A stretch of 64,000 bases of DNA from Chaenocephalus aceratus. Lineage: Eukaryota > Chordata > Actinopteri > Perciformes > Channichthyidae. A program made the translations under genes and the position numbers. Numbering within the stretch: position 1 is the first letter of the stretch; each line of letters opens with the position of its first letter. Where the stretch lies: assembly GCA_023974075.1 (NCBI GenBank), contig CM043800.1, forward strand, positions 41,080,187-41,144,186, read 5' to 3'. Below are positions 1 to 11,802 of this stretch, piece by piece. Under the pieces are notes generated by a model that saw only the letters and a program-made list of their open reading frames with translations, had not been told where the DNA came from and searched no databases.

Positions 1-3000
1 CAGTTAAAGGTTTTACCTATTTCTCGTCTCCCCACTCTGCATACTCTCGTATTGACTATTTTCTAATGTTTTACAAAGATGGGCATGTGGTTAAATCATG
101 CAGTATAGGAGTAATGGACATGTCAGATCACTGTCCAGTTCAAATGGAAATAGAATACAATTTTAAAAGGCGAGTTACATCATGGAGATTAAACTCATCC
201 ATACTGAACGGGAAGATGAAGCAAGAGATGAGAGGAAATAGGAAAATATTTGGAGGATAACGATAACGGGGAGGTCTCTCCCATATTCCTGTGGGATGCA
301 TGCAAAGTGGTGCTACGAGGGAAATTAATATCGAAAACAGCTGCAATAAAGAAGACAAAACAACAGGAACTAATTAATTTAGAAATAAAATTGAAAAGGC
401 TACAAACGGAGCACGAAGCAACATTGGACCCACATCTTAATAAAGAAATGCAACAGCTAAAAACCCAATTAAACAATATCCTATCACAAGACATAATAAA
501 AAATGTGATGTTTGTAAAACAGAAGTATTACGAAGTTGGGGGTAAATCAACCAAATTATTGGCCTATAGATTAAAAAACCAACAAGCTGAGAGAACTATA
601 TACAAGATTAGAGATCCCTAGGACAAAGGACTAAAATACGATTTGGATGATATCAGCAGCTGCTTTGATGCATACTACAAAAAATTGTACACTCAGTCAG
701 AATTAAACAATGATGACCAAGCGGAGACTCTGCTTGCGGGACTGGACCTCCCAACCGTGACAGATAGCCAAAATAAGTCTTTAAAGGCAGCAATTACAGG
801 TGAGGAATTGAGTAAGGCTATTTCTGGGCTCAAAATCAACAAAAGCCCTGGGCCAGATGGATACACAGCTGAATGGTACAAGGCGTTCAAAGAGCCTCTA
901 ATTCCAATACTGCTTAGGGCCTTTAATTGGGTGCTCCAGACAGGGGAGACCCCCCCTCCTGGAGAGAAGCGGTAATAACTGTTATCCCCAAGCAGGGAGG
1001 AGATGGGCTAGATTGTTCAAATTATCGACCTGTGAGCCTCTTGAACCAAGATTACAAGATGTTTGCTTCAATATTAGCTAAGAGACTTGAGAGAATCCTG
1101 CCTGAAATCCTTTACGTAGACCAGACAGGCTTCATAAAAAATCGGCAAACTCAGGACAACATCAGGCGTACTCTACACATGGTTCACAAGATAAACCAGT
1201 TGAAGCAGTTATAATGGGACTGGATGCAGAAAAAGCACTCCGTTAAATGGTCATTTCTGTATAAAACTCTGCACAAATTTCAGTTTAATAACAATTTCAT
1301 ACAGACAATCAAGGCTCTTTATAACAAACCAACGGCGAGAATAAAAATAAATGGCTCCCTTTCAGGACCCATCGAATTGGAGCGTGGTTGCCGCCAGGGA
1401 TGCCCTATAAGCCCTCTCCTGTTTGCGCTCTTTAGAGCCTCTGAGCCAAATGATAAGGCAAAATGACCAAATACATGGAGTCTCGCTGGCAGGAGAAAAC
1501 AAAATAGCGATGTTCGCGGCGAAGTCCTTGTCTATATGACGCGCCCGGCTCAATCTCTTCCTGTTTTGCTGCAAACACTGTCAGAGTTTGGAGCAGTATC
1601 AGGTTACAAATTAAATTCTCATAAATCCCAGCTCTTAACATTTAATTACAGGACCAGCCAGCAATTCAAAGACAAATATGCCATTCGGGAGGTCGACAGT
1701 CTGAAATACCTGGGTGTGCAGATTCCAAGGGATCTAACCAACCTAACCTCCGAAAATTATGACCCACTGCTTTCTAACATTAGGAAAGATCTAGCTCGGT
1801 GGGGCCTGCTGCCCTTTCTGGGCTTGATCCAGCGTGTTGAAATAATTAAAATGAATACTCTTCCAAGGCTACTCTATTTGTTCCAGTCACTGCCAGTGGA
1901 TATCCCAGACAAAACATTTATAGAATGGGACAAGTGGATTTCGAGATTCCTATGGCAGGGAAAGAAACCAAGAGTTAGGTACAAAACCCTACAGGTTCTC
2001 AGAGACAAGGGGGGCCTAGCCCTCCCCTGTCTTAAAACATACTACCAAGCAGCTCAAATTAAACCTTTGATAAATATATGTAACCCCGCCTATTCAGCAA
2101 TATGGAAATCAATTGAGTGTCAATACTCAACCGAGGTCCCACTACAGGCAGTTATTGGCAACAGTGAATTGAGGCACCACCTGGGGGAACAACCCAAACC
2201 GTGTCTAGATCTGTCACTGAACATTTGGTTTAAAGTAGCTAAGATATTTGGGACCGTGGAGCCTTACTCACTGATCAGTTGGGTGGCCTGGGATCCAGGT
2301 TTTATTCCAAACACGCTTGATGCCAATTTTAAAAAATGGCAGGCTCAGGGCCTGAATATTTATTTGAAAGAAACACACTTAAAAGCTTCCAAAATCTAAG
2401 GGATCAATACGGCTTGGCCAGCCAGGACCTCTTCCGATTTTTGCAGCTCAGACATCATGTGAACAAACTGATTAGTAAAGAAGATATATTAAAATCATTA
2501 TCTGGAACTGGTATATTAAGTGTCTTTATTTCGGCATACAGAGCTGACCAAGGTCACAAGACTATTTCTAAGCTGTATAAGGGCCTCCAGGAGCTAAGTG
2601 GGGTGAACACGTCTTATATAAAGGAAAAATGGGAACGTGAAGGAAACTTTGTCTTATCAATAGAAGAGTGGGACAACTTAATTGAAAGGCAATGGAAATC
2701 AACCAACTCACTAACATGGAGAGAGTTTAACTGGAAAAATCTAGTCAGATGGGGCAGATGGTGTGCTGGAGAGGCTGTGGATCTGTGAGAGCCAATCACC
2801 ATCATGTGTTTTGGGAATGCCCTGGGAATCAATAAGAGATGGAATGGAAAGAGCTTTAAAAATTGAGATTGATCTCTGCTTTCAAGTACTGTACCTGGGT
2901 AAGATGCCACAACAGCTTCTCAACAATGTACATGTTTAAAATAATGCTAGTCGCCAGTAAGAAAGCCATAACGAAAAAATGGCTAAGCCAAGTACCACCT

Positions 3001-3322
3001 ACTCTAGCAGACTGGTTTAATGTGATGCACGACATTTTTGTGATGGAAAGATTAACATTTGCTCTAAGACTCAAGACAGACACATTTGACAAGTGTTGGA
3101 AGGGATGGATCGAGTTTGTCAACCCGTATGGATCAGACTTCAACTAAAAACTATTTGTAATGTAACCCCCTTGTTCTTTGCTACACACAATTTTTTATGT
3201 TCGTTTGTCTGTATGCGTGATTCACATTATTTGCTTTGTATTATTTCAAAAAATGTAAGATGGTCTGTAACTGTCAATGTTTGTTTTGTGCAAATAAAAA
3301 ATAAAAGAAAAAAGAAAAGCAA
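1..3322 (+). mobile_element. L1/Tx1-like LINE, 5'-truncated by window, decayed ORF2
   Basis: This is a non-LTR retrotransposon whose ORF2 would encode an endonuclease-reverse transcriptase. The sequence starts inside the endonuclease C-terminus (MSDHCPVQMEIEY, about 110-155). RT motifs follow in several frames: NKSPGPDGYTAEWYK (about 838-882), [13 protein letters not shown] (about 1018-1060), [17 protein letters not shown] (about 1121-1172), GCRQGCPISPLLFA (about 1387-1428) and SLKYLGVQIP (about 1699-1728). The C-terminal region runs to the stop near 3147, and an A-rich tail (3290-3322) closes the element. Frame changes near 620, 970, 1215, 1465-1535, 2399 and 2788 make it non-coding. The catalytic FADD motif is lost through a frameshift near 1514-1522. 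Clade assignment is from motif style; L1/Tx1 fits better than L2 or RTE. Confidence 0.85.
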
Positions 3323-3380
3323 AGCTCACAATATGATTTTTTCTTCAGGAAAATGTGCAAGAAATTCAGGAAAATAATAA

Positions 3381-4199
3381 TAAAATAAATATTAAACTTA
3401 AATGTTACATGCCTATTGTTGAATTGTTTAATGTGTGATTGTTTTTGTGTTATTTGAATTTAACTTTATGTATTTGTTGTTCTTTTCACTATATCTGTAA
3501 AGCGTCTTTGAGCACCTGGAAAAGCGCAAACAAAATAAATATATTATTGTTATTATTATTAATAGCAGAGTGGAATATTTGATACGATCAAATAAGGTCA
3601 TATGGATGCAAAAATAAGGCTGCATACTTTTTTCTTTCAGTATGTAGTGCAACTGCACTAGCATGCAGAATACACACAATTGGGAACAAACGTCTTATAT
3701 CTTGAACTTTAACCCTCTTTCTCATTTATCCGTCGCAATTTTTGCACAATTTGAACAATATATTATAGGGGCCATATCTATACAAAACATGTAACACCGG
3801 GGACACACATTCATGTATAAAACACATTGAAAAGTGCATTTTGCATAATAGGTGACCGTTAAAATAAAAATATGTGAGCTTATGTTCGCCACAGATGGAG
3901 AGCTCTGCTTCTCTCTCAGGGTTTCAGTCAATGTGACGTCTTCTCCGCGGCACCGAGGATGGAGGGTTGAATACTATGCACATTTTCATACTGCAATATG
4001 CGACCAAATGCAGTAGGACTTCCTGGTATTTTTGGCAAGTTGCATTTGACTTACAGTACTGTGTATTGGGACAAACTACTCTTAAACGGATAAAGTGCAA
4101 TAATTATTCTTCCTCTGGCATGTTTGGCCATCCAAAAAAGCTTTAGGTGTAACAGTATTTCTGAATAATGTCCCTAGCGGCCCCTCATATATAAGTGCC
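3381..4199. other. Repeat-derived spacer without genes
   Basis: An L2-type 3' tail is visible at about 3490-3565: an AAAGCG...TTTGAGCACC stretch followed by AATAAATA and ATT repeats. A TTAA-bounded right end of a MITE lies at about 3785-3858 (TGCATAATAGGTGACC followed by TTAA). It belongs to the same family as the elements at 43343, 47656 and 58174. I see no coding exon here. Confidence 0.5.
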
Positions 4200-7100
4200 C
4201 TAATCACTTATGAACTTTTTCCAGTCGGCCATAGCCTTTTTGTATGAAGTAGTCATGTCACAGTCGTGAATGGCGTCCAAGAGGACTTCAGTCTGCACCA
4301 CAGACAGAAGTGTTGCAATGCACTTAGGATAGGTGAGGTGAAAGGTGTAATAACATGCCACGAGATACATCACGCTTTCATGAATGTCCTCTTTTGGGAA
4401 GATGAGTACGGGCATGGTTCCAATGGCCAGTATACAGTTGGTTTCGCAGATGATGACAACAGGGCTGGAGAGTGGTCGTGTCTGAAGGAAGGTGTTGGGG
4501 TCTTCTGCAGACTGACACAAAAACAGACAAAGAAATCATCACAAAAAGCCAAACAAATATGATCACAACATGAATTTGAATCGACATGAATTAGGTAAGA
4601 ATTATAAATGTTCTTACCTCAAGGACGTGGAGCACAGCCTCACTCGCATGCCTTAACTTCTTGGGTGGAGCCATAGGTGATGGGAACATCTCTGGTAAAG
4701 CCTTCATCATGGCAATTGAGTGCTTTACTGTTGAAAGAGTGTCATTCCGTTTCCTGCAGTCAGTTAATGAATAGACATCGTCAGAGATAATAATCACCTT
4801 TGTCAAGCTGCGGAGGCCTCATGAGCTTTTTGAAAACTCCATACAACTGTGCCCTCTCACAAAAGGTCCCCTACATGGTCTTAAGAAAGAAAATATATAG
4901 GAGAAACATTCAAATCTACATTCCAAGGGTTAGTAATTCGTCTCTTAATTTAATTTCCAAAAAAAGATTCATGTGTATAATGTGATTTAAATTAGGGGTG
5001 CACCGAATGGGAAATTCTTGGCCGAAACCGATACCGAAAATAGGAAACAGTTGGCCGAAAACCGAATGCCGAAAATGATTAATAGAAATATATATATATA
5101 ATGTATACATTTTTTACCAATGTTGTTCAGCTACCTGATTATGGAAATAGACATGATTATGGCAAAACATAACTTAAATAATAATCACTATTATGGGTCC
5201 ATAAAACATTTATTCAGCACTTTTGAACATTTGTACATTTATTTTCTCTGTAGGATAATAACTACAACAAAGTGCATTCAGAACAAAGCCAAGGGGCTTT
5301 AAAACAGCATAAACATCTAGGCCAGTAGGCCTACAACAAAATAGTGTCAACAACAACAACAACAACAAATGCACCTATAAGTGCATGCATACAAATGTGC
5401 AAACTGGATAAATCCACATGAATGTAACTATAGTATTTACAAATGAAAGCTTATGATAAGCCGGCCTTGTCTACTTATTAAGGAAACGTGGGAGGTTCTT
5501 TTTAATGAACAGTAGCTTCTCTGCTTTATCAGCCATGAGTCTGTTCCTCTTCTCATCAAGCACATGAGAGGCAGCGCTGAACAGTCTCTCGCTGTCAGTG
5601 CTTGTGCATGGAGCACTCAAATACTTGCGTGCCACCTTGGCCAGGTCAGGAAAGCGGTCTTGTTTGTTTCTCCAGTATCCAAGAGGGTTCTCGCTTCTGG
5701 GGATGGGTACTTCTGAGAGATAATCATCTAACTGTTGAGCGGTTGAGCTTGTCACCAGCCTGGCATTTGAGAGGTTTGAGAGAATAAGATTGTATTTAAA
5801 ATAGGGACAGTGCATAATGAACATTTAGTCAAATGTATATTTACGCATGCCAGATCACTTGGCAGACAAATAAAATCATCTGACATGTCAAAAGAAATTA
5901 CAACATTAAGAGCATATTACATAGCAGCACATACAGTACTAATAAATATCACATTCAGTAGCACATAGTACAGTAAGTAACCAAGTCAGAACAGAGTAGC
6001 CTACCTATTTGGGGTAGTATTCTCTTCCATGATCTCGTTGAACATATCAGACAACGAGGGTGGTTTCCCCCTCTCCTCCTCCTCCTCTGCTGTAGACAGA
6101 CGAGCCCTTTTTTCTGTGGTCTGCGTCACGTCTCCTGTGCTGTGCGCAGCAGCCTCCTCTCGTGGGTTCTCCTTATCCAACACAGCCTGGATCATGTCTC
6201 GATCATGTCCATTAACTTCCGAGTAATGCCCTTTGCCTTAGGACCATCACTGGGAAACTTTTTAATCTTTTCAAAAAGGGCCGCCACAGAAGGAGTCGGG
6301 GTGCTGGGAAGGACTTTTTTTTTCTGTGCGCTGGTGATTTCATCATACTCCGTATATTGGTCCGGGTGTTTAGATTTCAGGTGATGGAGTAATCCCGAAG
6401 TGCTGAAAGTCTTTGAAGTTACACCCCCTCGAGAAATGTCAGCTGAACACGTTTTGCAAATCGCAATCCGCGACTCTTTATCTGATATTGTGAAGTATCT
6501 CCAAGCGGCAGACATGTTGACTGTGAGCCAGCCGTGAGCATGGTCCCTGCCTCGCCGCGTCTTTATTACGTCATCACAACAACACGTTAGGTTGCCTGTT
6601 CTGACATTCGGTGATATTTTTTCGGTGCTAAAACCCTTTCGGCCGAAAGCCGAAAGGGCCTTTTTAACCATTTTCGGTGGCCGAATTTTCGGTGCATCCC
6701 TAATTTAAATGGTCACAGAAATATTACAGTGCACATAGAAATATGTCTGATGCACACACTATTTTTAAATACGTATTGTGGACCAATAGTACTAACAAAT
6801 GAAATGTGTTCTTTTTAAATAAGTGGAGGGTTTTTATATATCTATGCAGAATAAATATGTGTATTCAATAAGCATATTTGAGTCATTTATTTATAAATAT
6901 TGATACAGATCTGATTTAATTGTCATACCATTTCTCATTTCAAATTTGGTCTAACGTTAACCGAATTAGGAAGCATAGTTGTATATAAAACGAAAACATT
7001 TGCTTACATGATCCAGTTCTCCAAAGCAAGGATAAGCTTTAAGAATGTTGGAAGGCCTGTCCTGCTCCTTTGTAACATCAGAGTCGATGAAGGCCCTTCT

Positions 7101-9173
7101 CGCTTGGATTTCGAGGTCCAGGAGCTGAGCAACATCCATCTTGTTTGGTCTGGCCTTGGTTTTATACATCGCCTGTAGAGTCTTATAATGTCTCGCCTGG
7201 GTCTGTGGGCTCTCAGTTTCTGATGCTAGAAAACATAAACCCCACTATTTTTATTTCTGATGTTAAAGTTTAAATGAGACATTAACACACAAACAGCCAT
7301 AGTCACTGACACAGGGCAAACATAGATGAGTAATCTTGAATAGAAAAGGGTTCTAAAATAGCTTATTGATATTGTTACTCTTGAAGAGATTGAACCATCT
7401 ACTATTTCAATTTCTGTACTTACCACATAACTGTTCAGCCTCCGGGGCGCTGCATCGAGATGGTGGTGATCTCTCCAAGATCAAGGTGGATGCATCAGTC
7501 TCATCAGTGGACGTCTCATGGCTGCTCTGAAAGCTTAAACTCCTAGGCCTCTTTCTTGAAGGAGTTGAACCCTGCTTCCTTTTGGGGGTTGTCACATTCT
7601 GGATCCTTTTCAAAAGCTGCTTTTTCACAGTTTCCTTACAAGACACACACACACACACACACACACACACAACAGGTTGCGTTATAACTCACATTAAACA
7701 AACTTGTATCAAACAAAATACACCATACAAGCAGTTGCACAGAGCTCTTATTGAACTGGATAAAACACATCACTCCCAGTTTGATTGCAGTGCTTTGTCT
7801 GAACCATGAGTTGAAAACTTGAATAGTGACATACCCACTCAGCTCTACTGGTTTGAGATCTGTCCCGAAGCATTGGGTAGTACTCAATTAGACGCTTCGC
7901 CATTACAGTGAGTTCACGGCTGCATGGATAGTTAAAGTCATCCCCAGCTGCTCTTTTAATGGAAATCATGCTTGTGACTGTTTTCCTGATCAATCGACAG
8001 CGAAGGTCTTTGGAAAGGACGTAGTCTCCTTCTTCTCCAGCACGCTGCTTTTCAGAAAAGGTGCTTCGTGATTGCTCCAATTCTGAGTCTGTGTATAAGA
8101 CATACAGTGGACTAGGAAGCTGTACGGTTCTGCTGGCACCATGTTGCGGTTGTGGGCTTTGAGAGGGGAAGGAGGGTGGAGAAAAGACAGGGGTTGAGGC
8201 AGGAGGAGGAAGAGGAGGCAAACAAGGAAGGTTGGGGGGTGGGAATAGGGCTGAAATCACAAGTCCCATGAGAGCTACTCGGTCTACACAGGTCTCTCTC
8301 CTGGCCCTGTATAAAAGATGCATATATATATAAAAATAATGGTATTTACAATGAAAAGAACACTACACTGTGACAAAAAAAATAACCAACACAACCAAAC
8401 AACTCCACTTCTTCAAATAACTGCATGATGACTAGGAAAGGCTTACTTGGTAACAGGTTTAAAGTTCCTCAAATGTTAGAATCTGGAATTACCTCATTAT
8501 CATCATGAGTCAGTCTCCAAATGGTTCTTCGTCTGAAGAAGTGCTCAGGCCCAGGAAGGAGATCACGCAAGTCCTCCTTAGATAGGCTGGGCAGCATGTC
8601 TCTGCGTATATTAGCAGCTGAAAATAGATTTAACCACACAGTTAATAATAAGGTAAAAAGCAACATATGTACATACAATGAAAGAGTAATGTAGATTTCT
8701 GGCTGGCTTCACAATATTGTATTTAACATTAAAACATTTATTGCACTTACTTATAATTGACATTTAAAAAATTGCTGTTACAATAGCCCGCACTACGCAT
8801 TGTGAAATGCTGTCTACAACAAAAAAGGGCGCCAAAGATAGCTATGCTAAATACTTTACTGTCAGTTGTGGAAGGTTCATTTGCTTCTTGACATTATTTC
8901 TGGCAATAATACAGTATACATTAAAATGTTAACCACGATTTGTCATTTGTGCAGTTATTAACAGCTTACAGTATATATTAGCTAAGTTAACACTAGATAT
9001 GTAGCCAGCTAGCTAGCTTACTTTGCATGCTAACGTGTTGTCCAACCGATTCAAATAATGTAAAGCTTGGTGGAGAGGTGCAGCATAAAATACACAATTA
9101 CATTACCTTTTAATGCTGCAGTTGCTATAGCATCCATGCCCGGATATGTGATATCTCTTCCATTTTCATCCAT
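4200..9173 (-). CDS. Teleost multicopy uncharacterised protein (SAMD3-like label), 8 candidate exons
   Basis: I read eight minus-strand exons: 9107-9173, 8493-8617, 7835-8307, 7424-7635, 7008-7225, 4798-4870, 4618-4753 and 4200-4511. The start at 9171-9173 opens MDENGRDITYPGMDA. Exon 2 has a helical, SAM-like segment (SLSKEDLRDLLPGPEHFF). Exon 3 has a proline-rich linker, then YVLYTDSELEQSR and TVTSMISIKRAAGDDF. Exon 4 starts ETVKKQLLKRIQNVTTPKR. The last exon has the family hallmark LTYPKCIATLLSVVQTEV and ends KKAMADWKKFISD. Donors GTAATG, GTATGT, GTAAGT and GTAAGC are all visible. Function is unknown; many teleost genomes carry numerous copies, which suggests mobility or amplification. The exon 2/3 and exon 6/7 joins do not keep frame with the sites I chose, so either those boundaries are wrong or the copy is decaying. 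A hAT element occupies the intron at 4871-7007. Confidence 0.55.
5471..5824 (-). pseudogene. hAT transposase C-terminal dimerisation domain
   Basis: The segment PLGYWRNKQDRFPDLAKVA followed by ARKYLSAPCTSTDSERLFS and a stop after NLPRFLNK matches the conserved hAT C-terminal dimerisation region, in which the PxSSxxSER-type motif precedes FS. It lies in the same element as the BED finger, on the same strand, with the DDE core deleted between them. Confidence 0.85.
6192..6671 (-). pseudogene. hAT transposase N-terminus with BED zinc finger
   Basis: The 159-residue frame holds a BED finger: AAWRYF, then CKTC and H-x4-H in LLHHLKSKHPDQY. A KRG/EEE-rich linker continues in another frame at 6001-6195, which implies a frameshift near 6190. 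BED fingers bind DNA in hAT transposases and ZBED genes. The catalytic middle of the protein is absent from the element, so I call it a transposase remnant and not a ZBED gene. Confidence 0.8.
7642..7671. repeat. (CA)n microsatellite abutting an acceptor site
   Basis: About 15 CA units. On the minus strand this is a (TG)n tract ending TCTTGTAAG immediately before the exon that starts GAAACTGTG (7635). The dinucleotide run therefore occupies the polypyrimidine-tract position of this intron. Confidence 0.9.
8694..9106. other. First intron region of the minus-strand gene
   Basis: AT-rich sequence between coding exon 1 (9107-9173) and exon 2 (8493-8617) of the minus-strand gene. I see no further coding exon or identifiable repeat. 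Confidence 0.4.
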
Positions 9174-9484
9174 GGCGTAGTTAAATGTGAAATCACGAGG
9201 TTCAGTCTTCTACCTGAAGGAAAGCCAGCCGGCCCAGCAACCCTGAAGCTAGGTGCAGTGGTGCACCTGACCTAACACGCGCCCTTAACGGACACTTTTC
9301 GCGGTTCCCATTGGAAGGTACCATTTCTTAAAAAAAAGGGGTGACACTGCAGAGATATTGTATATGTTGCAAATATTAGGAATATTAATAACTGATGCGG
9401 TCATAGGTAACATTTCAAACATCTGTTTCTAGATGCACATCATTCCGCAAGTTATTCCCAGGTATTTTTATGACGTGTATATAT

Positions 9485-10532
9485 TAGGGCTGTCAAACGA
9501 TTACAATTTTTAATCAGATTAATCGCAGTTTAAAAATTAATTAATCATGATTAATCACCATTCGAACTATGTCCAAAATATGCCATTTATTTATGTATAT
9601 TGTTGTGGGAATGGAAAGATAAATGAAAGCAGGCGGATATATCCATTTAACATACAGTATGTATGTTTATTATAACATTTTTCTGCGTGTCAAAATGAAA
9701 GACAACCCACACACCTATCAATCATCAAACCGTGGGGTCTTAATTCATGATTTCTATCAACGGGGGAGTACTTCAGGAAAGTCGACAGAGGGGGGGGGCT
9801 AGTGGAGTACTTCGTGACCACAGAGCGTGAACGTTGTGATCAGCTGTTTTAGCGCAGTTCTCCAGTGATGGGGGGAGTCTCCCTCCGCAGCCGGTTGGCG
9901 TAGTTTTGGCACAGTTCCGTTATACAGACCGACGTTAACAGCAGCCTGTCTGTGCACACGGAGACCGACTCTGTCGTCCGGTGATCTAACCGCCTTCTGG
10001 AAAAGCTTCACAAGTACGTCGGTACGCAAATGCGCTTTGTGACACAAGTGACGGTACGCATTTCAGATTACGCACATAACCTGCGTACCAGTTATGTGCA
10101 CCCCTGTACCAGAGCCATATTATTACTATTATATGGCTCTGCCCTGTACTACAGCAAGAGTATTCTCCGTCGGGACTTCCTGCAACAACACCACGCCGTT
10201 ATCAAAGATGTTCTATTGAGAAGACGATCACTACGTGACAAAAGTTTTCAAAACCGTGGCTACTGAAATCAATCTTACTAACTGCTGTCTGTGCAATTTA
10301 CTCCGCACGAGTTGGCAGACTTTATTTTGCTTACTTTAACATCATTTTTCATGGTGGGGCTAAGCCATTTCTTGGTATGGGTGTAGCCTACCCCAGCCAT
10401 ACCCTGGCGCTGCCACTGGTGGCACGTATGGGGCGGGCCATTCTGCACATGCGTTAAATGCGTTAAATATTTTAACGCAATTAATTCAAAAAATGTATTA
10501 CCGCCGTTAACGCGATAATTTTGACAGCACTA
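9485..10532. mobile_element. Non-autonomous hAT element, TSD GTATATAT
   Basis: The left terminus TAGGGCTGTCAAACGATTA and the right terminus (reverse complement TAGTGCTGTCAAAATTATCG) are inverted repeats. The 8-bp duplication GTATATAT is perfect at 9477-9484 and 10533-10540. The subterminal parts are rich in TTAATCG/TTAACGC. No transposase frame is visible in its 1048 bp. Confidence 0.9.
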
Positions 10533-10558
10533 GTATATATATATATATATATATATAT
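10533..10558. repeat. (TA)n microsatellite at hAT boundary
   Basis: A short TA-dinucleotide run that begins inside the right-hand target duplication of the preceding hAT element, so the TSD may have seeded the repeat. Confidence 0.8.
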
Positions 10559-10779
10559 AGGAACATGACTCACCGGCCTCCCCCATACAGCTAGAGAATG
10601 TGATAAACCCACTTCATTAGTTATTTTCCCCAACGTTTCCTGCTGCAGAAGAAACGTTTTAATAACTTTAACTTTTGGGAGATTTCACGATGCTTTGGCG
10701 GTGCGTTATCTGCTGCGTTTTTATAACTTTTTCACTGAAATTATTATTGAGCCATATTAATCGACTGCACAGTCGCAGC

Positions 10780-11614
10780 TAGGGGTGGGCGATATTGAAA
10801 AATATGTTATCACGATATTTTCAGGCAGTATCACGATAGACGATATATATCACGATATTTTTTCATGTCAGTTATTATGGTTATTTTTCAAGTTACTTAA
10901 CAGTACAAGCACCTACAAGGTAACAGAAACTAAAACAAAAAGGAGTAACCAAAATAGCATTTCAAGCTGGTTTTATTTCAGAAATGAAACCCTGAATGAA
11001 CAAGTGAGCAGTGAACATCAATAAACATGAAAAGGAGGGTAAAACATAACTAAGTAAAACATAAAACATCAATGAGGAAAAGTCAGTGCCAAATAATTAA
11101 AATGTAAACTTTAGAGTAGACTTGAAGTGTAATAAAAGACTTTAGCATAACTGAAGGGAAAAACATAAAACGCCACAGCGTCAGTTATGTCTTTCCACCG
11201 TTTGCTCGTCTTTTCATACGGAGCCCCTTTATGAAATGCCTGCCCTATGGTTGCTCGCTGCAAAGAAAGGGGGCGGGGACTTTGGGAGCGTGTCAAACAA
11301 CTCGGACTGAACGCAAGCAGAGGTGCGCTGACATTGTGAAATCGATCGGGCTTGATATATGGTGAAATTAAAATCAGTAGGTGAGGCTGGGGGAGCGGGA
11401 GGGGAAGAGGCTCTCCGTCCGCTGTCATAGCCCCCTGCGCCGCGCACGGAGAGCCTCTTCCCCTCCCGCTATTTTTTTTTTTCAAAAAAAAAAAATTCAA
11501 ATTATTATTATTATTATTTTTTTTTTATCACGATAAGACGATATCTCTGAAAAAGCATATCGTGGAGACCTAATATCGTCACGACGATATATATCGTCAT
11601 ATCGCCCACCCCTA
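10780..11614. mobile_element. Non-autonomous hAT element inside coding exon 1, TSD GTCGCAGC
   Basis: Terminal inverted repeats TAGGGGTGGGCGATAT (left) and ATATCGCCCACCCCTA (right) are flanked by a perfect 8-bp duplication GTCGCAGC at 10772-10779 and 11615-11622. The ends are rich in CGATAT and ATATCG motifs. It separates two zinc fingers of the plus-strand gene and introduces stops in the frame. It holds a 25-bp perfect internal inverted repeat (11394-11418 and 11446-11470). Confidence 0.93.
11394..11470. repeat. Perfect 25-bp inverted repeat, 27-bp loop
   Basis: The arm 11394-11418 (AGCGGGAGGGGAAGAGG...) is the exact reverse complement of 11446-11470. It is GC-rich in an AT-rich element and would form a strong hairpin in RNA or single-stranded DNA. 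Confidence 0.9.
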
Positions 11615-11802
11615 GTCGCAGCCCTGACTTCAGGTTGCTCTGTGGCATTGATGGATGCACTGAGGAATATAGAGTGTACAACTCATTCTACCATCATGTA
11701 AAGAGAAGACACTTTCAACATCTTCTTGAAGACACCAGACTTTGCGACGCCACACGTGGAGATGAAAACCGACAGGAGGAAACCCAAGCACAGCAGCAAA
11801 AA

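Larger units (their letters stand above)
4993..6702 (-). mobile_element. hAT transposon, internally deleted, 8-bp TSD
   Basis: Termini are TAGGGGTGCACCGAA on the left and, as reverse complement, TAGGGATGCACCGAAAA on the right. The perfect target duplication ATTTAAAT lies at 4985-4992 and 6703-6710, which is diagnostic of hAT. On the minus strand the element retains an N-terminal BED-type zinc finger (6192-6671: CKTCSADISRGG...HHLKSKHPDQY) and the C-terminal hAT dimerisation segment (5471-5824: YLSAPCTSTDSERLFSAA). The catalytic core between them is missing, so it can only move with a helper. It lies in an intron of the minus-strand gene and has the same orientation. Confidence 0.93.
9174..10689. 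promoter_or_regulatory. Divergent intergenic region between two head-to-head genes
   Basis: The minus-strand gene starts at 9173 and the plus-strand gene at 10690. Removing the hAT element 9485-10532 and one 8-bp TSD leaves about 460 bp, a size typical of a bidirectional promoter. Visible motifs are a CCAAT box on the minus strand (ATTGG at 9310-9314) and an E2F-like TTTTCGCG (9296-9303). I see no TATA box that I would trust. Promoter activity is inferred from position only. Confidence 0.4.
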
